A stretch of 64,000 bases of DNA from Cellulomonas sp. Leaf334 (GTDB lineage Bacteria; Actinomycetota; Actinomycetes; Actinomycetales; Cellulomonadaceae), in contig NZ_LMOO01000001.1 of the NCBI RefSeq assembly GCF_001424195.1, positions 974,569 to 1,038,568 of the forward strand. The letters are read 5' to 3'. The position numbers and the translations under genes are program-made. How positions within the stretch are numbered: the stretch's first letter is position 1; each line of letters begins with the position of its first letter. Below, piece after piece: positions 54,684 through 62,161 of the stretch. Below the pieces are notes generated by a model. That model searched no databases. It saw nothing but the letters and a program-made list of their open reading frames with translations, and was not told the origin of the DNA.

Positions 54684-55952
54684 TCAGGCGCGCACCGGCT
54701 CGGTGACCGGCCCCTCGACGGTGGTCGCGACGAGCAGGGCATCGACCCGCGCGGCGACCCCCGCCAGGACGCGGCGCGCGGGTGAACCCGGTGCAGCCTC
54801 CCGCAGCGTCCGCGCCTCCAGCAGGGCCGTGTCCAGAGCCGCACGGTCGTCGGGCACCAGGTGCGCGTCGGTGACTCCCGCGTACCGGGCGAGCGCCTGA
54901 CCGACCGCCTCCGCGGGATGCGGACCCGCGACAGTGGCCCGGACCCGGTTGACCAGCACGAACCGCGTGCTGCCCAGCCCGAGGTCGGTGAGCTCCCCCA
55001 GGCCACGGACGAGCCGCTGGATGCCGACCGGGTCCCCTGCACCGACCACGAGCACGACGTCGGCCGCCTCGAGGGCGCTCAGCGTGGCGGCGTTCCTGCG
55101 CGGTGCCCGGGTGTCGTAGCTGAGCGCCTCGTCCTGCTCGAGGCAGAAGCCGCAGTCGATCACGGTCCACTCGGCGAGCCCCCGGGCGACCGTCCACACG
55201 GCGTCGAGCGACGAGGACGGGAGCTCCGGCCAGCGGTCCGCCCGCGAGATGCCCGACAGCACCCGCAGGTCGGGGGCGATCGTCGGGGTGAGCCGGGCGA
55301 GCGTCATCAGGTCGAGCGTGCCCTGCCCGGCGGCACGTGCGGCGGCCGCGAGCCCCGGTGCCTCGTCGAGCATCCCGACCACCTGCGCGACGCTCCCGCC
55401 GTAGGTGTCGGCGTCCACGAGCAGCGTCCGGCGCCCGGCCGCGGCGAGCTCCGCGGCCACGTTCACGGCCACCGTCGTGCGGCCGGGCGCGCCCGTCGGA
55501 CCCCAGACGGCCACGACGAGGCCCCGCGCCGGACGGCGGACGGTGTGCTCGTCGGGCCACGACGGCTCCGGCGCACCGTCCGGTGCGGCACCGAGGATGG
55601 CGAGCGCCTCCCGCACGACGTCGCTCGCGGACGCCTCGTCGTGCGGCGCGACGGCCACCAGGTCCGCACCGAGCGCCACCAGCCGCTCGCCGAGCCACGG
55701 ACGCGTGGCGTCGCCGATGCCCACGACACGGACCCCGGCCCGGTGCAGCAGCTCGATCGCCTCACGGTCGAGCAGGTCGAGGTCGCCCGAGACGACGGCC
55801 AGCCGCCCGAGCCCGGCCTCGGCGGCCGCGAGCAGCTCGGTAAGGTCGGCGCAGCGCCGGGTCACGCTGAGCCGGCCGCCCGTCTGCTCGACGGCCTGGA
55901 CGATGATCGCCTCCGCCGACCCCTGGACGGCGCAGAGCACCCCGACCGCCAC
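54684..55952 (-). CDS. CpaE-like MinD/ParA-superfamily ATPase
   Basis: A 422-residue protein with an N-terminal receiver-like region (about 1-125, SGDLDLLDREAIELL and VVGIGDATRP) and a MinD-type ATPase domain (about 143-400). The P-loop reads GPTGAPGRTT (151-160), with Arg158 where the Walker lysine is expected. LLVDADTYGG and VIDCGF follow, and the tail ends Arg-Ala. CpaE localises type IV/Tad pilus machinery. Only a CpaB-like gene, one base upstream, accompanies it here, so another job is possible. The start GTG/ATG 55952 is consistent with the domain. Confidence 0.82.
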   Translation of the reverse strand: MAVGVLCAVQGSAEAIIVQAVEQTGGRLSVTRRCADLTELLAAAEAGLGRLAVVSGDLDLLDREAIELLHRAGVRVVGIGDATRPWLGERLVALGADLVAVAPHDEASASDVVREALAILGAAPDGAPEPSWPDEHTVRRPARGLVVAVWGPTGAPGRTTVAVNVAAELAAAGRRTLLVDADTYGGSVAQVVGMLDEAPGLAAAARAAGQGTLDLMTLARLTPTIAPDLRVLSGISRADRWPELPSSSLDAVWTVARGLAEWTVIDCGFCLEQDEALSYDTRAPRRNAATLSALEAADVVLVVGAGDPVGIQRLVRGLGELTDLGLGSTRFVLVNRVRATVAGPHPAEAVGQALARYAGVTDAHLVPDDRAALDTALLEARTLREAAPGSPARRVLAGVAARVDALLVATTVEGPVTEPVRA

Positions 55953-55953
55953 G

Positions 55954-56616
55954 TCAGCCTCCCGTGCCCAGGACCGGGACGACGTCGACGGTGCCCTCGG
56001 CCGCGAGCGCCGTGAGGATCGCGGGGAGCAACGAGCTCGGGACCAGGACCTGCACGGCGCTCCCCCCCGACGCGCCGAAGGCTCCGGACGGCGTGCTCAC
56101 CTCGGCGACCGTGAGGCCGCCCGCCAGCTCGTCCGGTGCGGCCGGCTCGGCGTCGTCCGTCGGGGCCGGCGGGGTGAACCACAGGTCCACGAGCGCGCCC
56201 GGGACCACGTCGCTCGACGGTGCACGGGTCAGCGTCACCGAGACGGGCCGCAGGTCGAGGTCCGCCGACGAGCCCACCGCGGACGCGGGCACCAGCTCGC
56301 CGCGGCCCACGGCACGCACGGCCACCACGTCGGTCGCGACCGGCCGGTCGGCGCGCAGGTAGTGGTCGAGGTTGACGGTGCCCAGCCGGACGTCCACGAC
56401 GGCGAGCTCCTCGGCCGCCACGCGGTCGCCCGGTACCAGCGCGGCGCGCGTCACGTAGACGGGGACCGTGGCCTGCGCCGTGCGCACCGCCCACGAGCCG
56501 AGCAGCACCGACGCGGCGACCATCGCGATGCCCGCCAGGAGCCGGGGGTCACGCCAGCCGGGACGCCGCAGCCGAGCCGCCGCCGGTGCGGGCAGGTCCA
56601 TCACGCTCGTGTCCAT
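55954..56616 (-). CDS. SAF-domain protein, CpaB-like
   Basis: A 220-residue protein with a cytoplasmic N-terminus (about 1-25), one transmembrane helix (LLAGIAMVAASVLLGSWAV) and an outer SAF domain (VPVYVTRAALVPGDRVAAEEL, about 50-110) followed by a second domain with PGALVDLWFTPP and VQVLVPSSLLPAILTAL. CpaB proteins link Tad pilus parts in the envelope. No pilin, CpaF or TadB/C genes are nearby. ATG 56616 fits; the upstream open frame does not look coding. It ends one base from the ATPase start. Confidence 0.8.
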   Translation of the reverse strand: MDTSVMDLPAPAAARLRRPGWRDPRLLAGIAMVAASVLLGSWAVRTAQATVPVYVTRAALVPGDRVAAEELAVVDVRLGTVNLDHYLRADRPVATDVVAVRAVGRGELVPASAVGSSADLDLRPVSVTLTRAPSSDVVPGALVDLWFTPPAPTDDAEPAAPDELAGGLTVAEVSTPSGAFGASGGSAVQVLVPSSLLPAILTALAAEGTVDVVPVLGTGG

Positions 56617-56734
56617 CGGCTCCCCTGGTTCGTGGTGCGTCGCAGCAGACGGCCATCCTGCCGTCTGCGGACCGACGCGAACGGAGCATTGTGGACAACC
56701 AGGTCCGGGCGCCACCGCGTGCCACACTGCGGTC

Positions 56735-56968
56735 ATGTCTTCGCGGTTCCTGACCCTCGCGGACGTCACCGAGGTGCTGAACATCTCGGCGCCGCAGGCC
56801 TACGCACTCGTCCGCTCCGGCGAGCTGCCCGCCATCCAGATCGGCGGGCGGCTGCAGTGGCGCGTCGAGTCGACCGAGCTGGAGAAGTACATCCAGCGCA
56901 TGTACGAGCAGACGCGCGCCCGCATCTCGAGCGACGGCAGCACGATCGACGACGGCGCCGGGGACTGA
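56735..56968 (+). CDS. BldC/excisionase-type helix-turn-helix protein
   Basis: A 77-residue MerR-superfamily winged-helix protein: FLTLADVTEVLNISAPQAYA (HTH), LVRSGELPAIQIGG (wing) and WRVESTELEKYIQR, with an acidic tail. The layout is that of BldC-like regulators, which bind head-to-tail direct repeats in Streptomyces. It is divergent from the SAF gene across 118 bases, which may include shared control sequence. Confidence 0.87.
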   Translation: MSSRFLTLADVTEVLNISAPQAYALVRSGELPAIQIGGRLQWRVESTELEKYIQRMYEQTRARISSDGSTIDDGAGD

Positions 56969-56975
56969 CCGGCCC

Positions 56976-57500
56976 TCACCCCGTCTGGACCACCCGCAGC
57001 GTCGTGAACGCGACGGCCCACCCGCCACGGCGTGCCCCGTCGACGTCGGCGAGGTCGAGGTGGTCCGCCCCGACGCGCTCGATGCGGCCCGTCAGGTCGG
57101 CGTCACCGGCCCGCACCCGGACCACGGCGCGGTCCCGTGCCAGCGCACGCAGCGCGTGACCGAGCCCCAGCCGCGACTCCACCGCGCCGGGGGCGGGAGC
57201 GGCGTGCCCGACCAGCCCGTCGACCGCCGTCGCGGCTGCGAGCGGGACGAGGGCACGCCGCACGGGCGACGTGGCCAGCAGGAGCCACTCCGGCGCGGCG
57301 TCGACCAGCTCACCCTCGACCACGTCGTCGCCACCCACGAGCATCCGCACCGGTCGGCCGACCGACGCGCGAGCCCGCGCCGCGAGGGTGATCGACGCCC
57401 GCTCCGCGCGCGCGAGCTCGGCCACGTCGGCGCGGACGTCGGCGAGCCGACCGGCCGCGAGCTGGGCCTCCATGTCCGCGAAGAGCGACTCCCACCGCAT
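56976..57500 (-). CDS. Conserved hypothetical protein, soluble
   Basis: A 174-residue protein, ATG 57500 (MRWESLFADMEAQLAAG). An N-terminal helix (1-40) is followed by beta-rich sequence with VGRPVRMLVGGDDVVEGELV (about 47-66) and a second similar strand pair near 125-160. It resembles a small RNA/ligand-binding barrel, but no family is recognised. Its stop is 7 bases from the convergent BldC-like gene. Confidence 0.7.
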   Translation of the reverse strand: MRWESLFADMEAQLAAGRLADVRADVAELARAERASITLAARARASVGRPVRMLVGGDDVVEGELVDAAPEWLLLATSPVRRALVPLAAATAVDGLVGHAAPAPGAVESRLGLGHALRALARDRAVVRVRAGDADLTGRIERVGADHLDLADVDGARRGGWAVAFTTLRVVQTG

Positions 57501-57529
57501 GCGTGCACGGTACCGGTGGCGGGTCGTCG

Positions 57530-58837
57530 TCACCGACGGTCGTCGGCGGCAGGGCGTCGACGGGTCCACGTCTCGTCGACGACGGCGGCGAACCCGACGA
57601 GGACGACCATGGCCCAGAACGAACGCCGGTCCGACGCGTACAGGTCGACGACGAACCAGACGAGCACGACGCCGGAGACGGCGACGGCCACCGCGGTCAG
57701 CACCGCGGACGCGCCGAGCTCGGTGCGCAACCGGAACGCCGCCACGGCGACGAGCAGGAAGACCGCGAGCGACACCGCGCTGCCGACCGAGGCGAGAGCA
57801 CCCACGCCGAGCACGGTCACGAGCGCGACCATCAGCGCCGCGGTGATGAGCAGCCCTCCGTGCGGGCCCAGCCGCGTGCCCGGGCCGAACACCCGCGGGA
57901 AGGTCCCGGAGTCCGCCAGCGCCGCGCTCAGCCCCACCGCGCCGTACAGCGTCGCGGTCACCGTGGACGCGGTCGCCAGCAGCGCCGCGCACGCCATCAT
58001 CACGAACCCGGCCTGGCCGAGCGCCGGTTCCGCGGCGACCGCCAGAGCCGTCGGGCCGGCTGCCACGACCTCGTCGACGCTCAGGGTGCCGAACACCGAC
58101 AGCGCGACGGCCACGTAGAGCACGGTGGTGATCGCCAGGGCCGAGTACAGCGCGACGGGGAGCTCCCGCCGGGGCGCGGCCAGGTCGCCCCCCGAGAACG
58201 AGATCACCGCGAAGCCGAGGAACGCGAAGAACGTCAGGGCGATGCTGGCCACGATGTCGTCCACGCCGGGGTAGGTGCTCGGCGCGAGGAGCGCTGCGTC
58301 GACGTGCGGGAGCGTGCCGACGACGAACACGGCGAACACGGCGAGCAGCAGGCCGACGACCGCCGTCTGCACCCGGTCGACTAGGCGCGGCCCGGCGACC
58401 GTGACCCCCGCGCCGAGCACCACCAGCACGACGGCGCACAGCCGTGACAGCCGGCCGCCCGGGGGTGCGTCGGCGAGCAGGACGGCGGCGTAGTCCCCGA
58501 ACGAGGCGGCGACCATCGCGCCCACCACCACGATCGCCGTCAGGTACCCCAGCCACGCGGCGACCCCGACGAGCCGGCGGCTGCGGAAGCCGTGCTCCAG
58601 GTAGACGATCAGACCGCCGGACGACGGCCAGCGCATCGCGAACTTCACGAGCGTGTACCCGAGCGTCGCGGACATCGCCCCGGCCAGCAGGAACGAGATC
58701 CACACCGCGGAGCCGGCGATCGCGCCGGCCTGCCCGAGCAGCGCGAAGATGCCGGCGCCGACCATCGCGCCGATCCCCAGCACCACGGCACCGCGCACGG
58801 TCAGCCGGGCTGTCGCCGCCGGTGCCGGCTCGGACAT
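57530..58837 (-). CDS. APC-family amino acid permease
   Basis: A 435-residue membrane transporter of the amino acid-polyamine-organocation superfamily, about 12 helices. Helix 1 has the substrate-binding motif GIGAMVGAGIFALLGQAG (about 20-37). The conserved helix-6 region reads TFFAFLGFAVISFSGGDLAAPRREL, interrupted into two pieces in the usual way. ATG 58837 (MSEPAPAAT) is the start. The substrate cannot be stated. Confidence 0.87.
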   Translation of the reverse strand: MSEPAPAATARLTVRGAVVLGIGAMVGAGIFALLGQAGAIAGSAVWISFLLAGAMSATLGYTLVKFAMRWPSSGGLIVYLEHGFRSRRLVGVAAWLGYLTAIVVVGAMVAASFGDYAAVLLADAPPGGRLSRLCAVVLVVLGAGVTVAGPRLVDRVQTAVVGLLLAVFAVFVVGTLPHVDAALLAPSTYPGVDDIVASIALTFFAFLGFAVISFSGGDLAAPRRELPVALYSALAITTVLYVAVALSVFGTLSVDEVVAAGPTALAVAAEPALGQAGFVMMACAALLATASTVTATLYGAVGLSAALADSGTFPRVFGPGTRLGPHGGLLITAALMVALVTVLGVGALASVGSAVSLAVFLLVAVAAFRLRTELGASAVLTAVAVAVSGVVLVWFVVDLYASDRRSFWAMVVLVGFAAVVDETWTRRRPAADDRR

Positions 58838-58896
58838 GGGTGCCCCCTCGGGTGCTGCCGCGGGGCCGCGGCCCGTACGCCCGACGATAGCGGCGC

Positions 58897-60468
58897 TCAG
58901 CCCACGGGCTTGCGCGCCACCAGGAGCAGGTGCGTGCTCGGCCACACCGCGTCGGCGCCTCCGGCGACGGTCACCGCGACACCGTGGGACAAGCGGTTCT
59001 CCACCAGCCAGTCGTTGCGCCACGGACCCGAGCCGGGCGCGACCTCGAACCCGACCGACGTCACGAGGTCGACCCAGTCGGACCAGGTCAGGTCGCAGAA
59101 CCGCTCGTGGCACTCCGAGAGCCAGTTGTCGGTGTAGTCACGGGTGTAGAGGAACTCCATCGCGTCACGACGGCTCAGCCACGCACCGCGCACCTCGCCG
59201 TCGGGGCCCCGGTCCCAGTCCACGGGAAGCTGTGCGCCCGCCAGCTTCGGGAAGTCACGGGCGAACTGCGCCAACCGACCGGCCGGCGTCAGCGCGACGA
59301 TCCGGTCGTGCACCCGCTGCCGGTCCCAACCGGTCAGGTCGACGGCGTCCGCGACCGGCTCGGGCGGCGGCTCGAAGCGCAGGTGGACCCGCGTGTCGCC
59401 GTCGTCGGGCCCGAGGACGTCGGAGTTGATCCACACGCCTCCCGGGGCGGTGTGCTCGAAGATCCGGGTGGCGAGCCGCTCGAGGTCGGCCCGACCGTCC
59501 CCGTAGGAGCTGATCTCGTGGGTCAGCGCGACGGTGATGGTCGTGTTGACCGACGAGCTCGGGAACACCGACGAGCGCAGCAGGTTGCGCTGCGCGAAGT
59601 AGACGCTCGGGTTGGCGAAGACGCCCTGCGCCTTGCGGTGCTCGGCCTCCGCGACCAGGTGCCGGGACACGTCCACGCCGTACAGGTCGGACTCGGCCAG
59701 GCGCGGGTCGCGGGCGGCGCGCTCGAGCAGCCCGCCCGCCGCGCAGCCCAGGTCGACGACCCTGCCGGGGACGACGAACGGGGCGACCTGCTCCCACTTG
59801 CGGTCGGACGCGTCGTCGAACGCCGCGGTGTAGGTGCGGTAGTCGCGGGTCTCGGTCAGGTCGCCCTCGGACCCGACGGTGGGGTCGGTGTGGATGAGCC
59901 GGACGGCGTCGTCGAGGCGGTACTGGTCGTAGAAGGTCACCGACTGGTCGTGCGCGAGGTCCCGCCAGGTCGGGTCCCCCGCGACCATCAGCTCCAGGAC
60001 GTCCCACGGCCGCGCGGGGGTCGGGTCGACGCCCGCCTCGACGGTCACGATCCGGAACCCGAGCTCGGCGTACATCGCAGCGACCGCGGGCGTGGAGCAG
60101 GCGACGACGGTGTTCTGCGGGGTCAGGGAGCGCCCCGTGGTCATCTCGACGTTGCCGAGCACGGTGACCGCGAACCGTGCGGACATCGGCACGTCCGGGA
60201 TCGGTGCGACGAGGGACGGCAGGTGCTCCGACACGCTGACGCGCTCGATCATCGCCTCCCGTCGGTGCGCCGGCAGAGGGTTGCGGCGCGTGCCGGTGTG
60301 CGTGGCGGAGGTGACGCCCCAGACGACCACCGCCGCCGGGTCGAGGGCGACGACCTGGCCTCCGGTGTCGGTGATCTCGCCCCGGGACAACGCGTGCAGG
60401 TACTCGACCTGGAACCGCGTGACCAGGTGGTGGCGGCCGGGGAACAGGACGTGGTCGACGGAGGTCAT
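58897..60468 (-). CDS. Fusion of a nucleotidyltransferase-like domain and a SAM methyltransferase
   Basis: 523 residues. The first about 175 resemble the NMN-adenylyl/cytidylyltransferase fold: LFPGRHHLVTRFQVEYL at the HxGH position, then RRNPLPAHRREAMIERV (61-77), APIPDVP (88-94) and VACSTPAVAAMYAELGF. The HxGH histidines and the terminal SxTxxR motif are degenerate, so catalysis is doubtful. The second part (about 200-420) is a class I methyltransferase with VVDLGCAAGG (237-246), YGVDVSRH and ITVALTHEISSYG. The C-terminal 100 residues are unrecognised. I do not know a characterised protein with this architecture. Confidence 0.72.
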   Translation of the reverse strand: MTSVDHVLFPGRHHLVTRFQVEYLHALSRGEITDTGGQVVALDPAAVVVWGVTSATHTGTRRNPLPAHRREAMIERVSVSEHLPSLVAPIPDVPMSARFAVTVLGNVEMTTGRSLTPQNTVVACSTPAVAAMYAELGFRIVTVEAGVDPTPARPWDVLELMVAGDPTWRDLAHDQSVTFYDQYRLDDAVRLIHTDPTVGSEGDLTETRDYRTYTAAFDDASDRKWEQVAPFVVPGRVVDLGCAAGGLLERAARDPRLAESDLYGVDVSRHLVAEAEHRKAQGVFANPSVYFAQRNLLRSSVFPSSSVNTTITVALTHEISSYGDGRADLERLATRIFEHTAPGGVWINSDVLGPDDGDTRVHLRFEPPPEPVADAVDLTGWDRQRVHDRIVALTPAGRLAQFARDFPKLAGAQLPVDWDRGPDGEVRGAWLSRRDAMEFLYTRDYTDNWLSECHERFCDLTWSDWVDLVTSVGFEVAPGSGPWRNDWLVENRLSHGVAVTVAGGADAVWPSTHLLLVARKPVG

Positions 60469-60545
60469 GCGGGAGGGTATCCGCCCTCGCGATCACGCTG
60501 GTGCACCTTCCGGGCGGCGCCGTACCGCCGCATGCCGGACATCGC

Positions 60546-60575
60546 TGGACACACCGGCTCGCACTCAGGTACATC
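60546..60575 (+). promoter_or_regulatory. Possible promoter of the LysM gene
   Basis: A -35-like TGGACA (60546-60551), an 18-base spacer and TACATC (60570-60575). Downstream lie two direct copies of CATCAAAC (60592-60599 and 60602-60609) exactly 10 bases apart. Confidence 0.45.
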
Positions 60576-60628
60576 TATGTCACGCGAGCATCATCAAACT
60601 GCATCAAACAACATGGTCAGGGGCAAAC

Positions 60629-61480
60629 ATGGTGGGCACGAGGATGCGACGAGCAGGGACTCCGATCGGAGGTCTGCTCGCGGGGACGCTGGCGTCGGCC
60701 ACGCTGGCGGGGGTGCTCGCGCTGCACGTGCGGACCGTGCTGTCGGCCCACGTCGGCCCGTGGCAGGTCGACGCCGTGACCGAGGTCGCCGTGACCGCCG
60801 TCGGAGCGCTCGTCGCCCTCTGGCTCACGTTCGGCGCACTGCTCGCGACCGTGTGCGTCCTCGTGCGGGTCGCCGGTGCGAGCTGGCGGGCCGGTGAGCG
60901 GCTCGTGCACCGGTGCGCGCCGCAGGTCGTGCGCAAGGCACTCGTGCTGGCCGTCGGGGCGGGGATCGGGCTCGGCACGGCGACCGGCGCCTCGGCGGTC
61001 GCTCCCGAGCCGTCAGCACCGGCGTCCGCGGTCGTCGAGCCGGTCGACTCCGCCGTGCGCGACGACCTCGGATGGGCGGTGAGCACCACCTCGACGAGCA
61101 CTCCGACCCTCGCGCCGCAGGCGACCCCCGCGGCCACCGCGACCCCGGGCGTCGCACCGACCGCCCCGGAGCCGGCCGACGGCTCGGCGACGACGGCGCC
61201 CGCTCCCCCGGCCGAGGTGGCCGTCGAGACCACCGCCGCCGACCACCCCGTGACTGCCCCGGCGCGCACCGGGATGGGCGCCGTGGTCGTGGAGGCCGGG
61301 GACAGCCTCTGGTCGATCGCCGCGCGCCACCTCCCACCGGGCGCGACCGACGCGCACGTCGCCGCCGCGTGGCCGCACTGGTACCAGGCCAACTCGGCGG
61401 TGATCGGTGCCGACCCGGACCTCATCCGACCAGGTCAGGTGCTCACGGTGCCCGCCACCGTCGCGGTGCCGGCCCTGTGA
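60629..61480 (+). CDS. Membrane protein with extracytoplasmic LysM domain
   Basis: 283 residues. Two or three hydrophobic helices (about 13-35, 48-78, 105-122) precede a Ser/Thr/Pro/Ala linker and a C-terminal LysM peptidoglycan-binding domain (about 221-280: VVVEAGDSLWSIAARHL, IRPGQVLTVP). ATG 60629 follows the sequence GGGG four bases upstream. It overlaps the Rv3235-like gene by GTGA, so the pair is translationally coupled. Role in the cell wall is inferred from LysM only. Confidence 0.82.
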   Translation: MVGTRMRRAGTPIGGLLAGTLASATLAGVLALHVRTVLSAHVGPWQVDAVTEVAVTAVGALVALWLTFGALLATVCVLVRVAGASWRAGERLVHRCAPQVVRKALVLAVGAGIGLGTATGASAVAPEPSAPASAVVEPVDSAVRDDLGWAVSTTSTSTPTLAPQATPAATATPGVAPTAPEPADGSATTAPAPPAEVAVETTAADHPVTAPARTGMGAVVVEAGDSLWSIAARHLPPGATDAHVAAAWPHWYQANSAVIGADPDLIRPGQVLTVPATVAVPAL

Positions 61481-62109
61481 GCGCCGACGTCGGGGCCGTC
61501 GTGCTCACCCGTGGCAGGACCCCCGCCGAGGACGCCTTCGCCCGGGTCCGCGGGTCGGAGGACAGGCAGCGCCCGCCCGGCACCACCCGGCCGGGACGAG
61601 CCCGCGCGCGCCGCCCTCAGGTCCGGCTGGTCCCCGCCCTGGCGCCGACGGTCGTCGAGGAGGCGACCGGTCCTGCGCACGCGGCGCCCCCGACGGCGGA
61701 CGGTCGGATCGCGGTCCTGCGGGTCACCGACCGGTCGCTCGTCGTGGAGGCCGACGACGACGCCCCCCGCCTGCTCCCCGACGGCGATCCCGCGACGGTC
61801 GCCCGCGCGGTCGCGCTGGCGTCGCTGGAGGTGCTGGCCGGCCGGCGCTCCGTCGCGCAGCTCGCCCGCTGGCTGACCCCGGGCGTGTACGAGTCGCTGC
61901 AGGTCCGGGCGGGGCTGACCCAGCGCGTCCTCGGCACGACCGGCGGTGGCCGTCCGCCCGCGATCCGCCGCAGTCGCGCCTGCCGCGTCGACCCGCACGT
62001 GCTCGAAGCGAGCCTCGTGGCCGACGACGGCGTGCGGGTGCGCGCCGTCGCGCTCCGGCTCGAAGGGCACCGCGGCTCCTGGCGCGTCACGGCGCTCGAG
62101 ATCGGCTGA
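61477..62109 (+). CDS. Rv3235 family protein
   Basis: A 210-residue protein with a disordered basic N-terminal half (about 1-65) and a conserved C-terminal domain (75-210: ALASLEVLAGRRSVAQLARWL, VYESLQVRAG, SRACRVDPHVLEASLVAD, HRGSWRVTALEIG). This matches the Rv3235 family of actinobacteria, placed close to secA as in mycobacteria. The function is unknown to me. GTG start 61477 overlaps the LysM stop. Confidence 0.82.
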   Translation: MSADVGAVVLTRGRTPAEDAFARVRGSEDRQRPPGTTRPGRARARRPQVRLVPALAPTVVEEATGPAHAAPPTADGRIAVLRVTDRSLVVEADDDAPRLLPDGDPATVARAVALASLEVLAGRRSVAQLARWLTPGVYESLQVRAGLTQRVLGTTGGGRPPAIRRSRACRVDPHVLEASLVADDGVRVRAVALRLEGHRGSWRVTALEIG

Positions 62110-62120
62110 GCAGACACACC

Positions 62121-62153
62121 GAAGCCCGCCCCCGGACAACGGGGGCGGGCTTC
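62121..62153. terminator. Bidirectional hairpin terminator
   Basis: A perfect 13-bp inverted repeat (GAAGCCCGCCCCC and complement) with a 7-base loop sits between the convergent Rv3235-like gene (stop 62109) and secA (stop 62162). It probably ends both transcripts. Confidence 0.85.
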
Positions 62154-62161
62154 CGTGTGCG

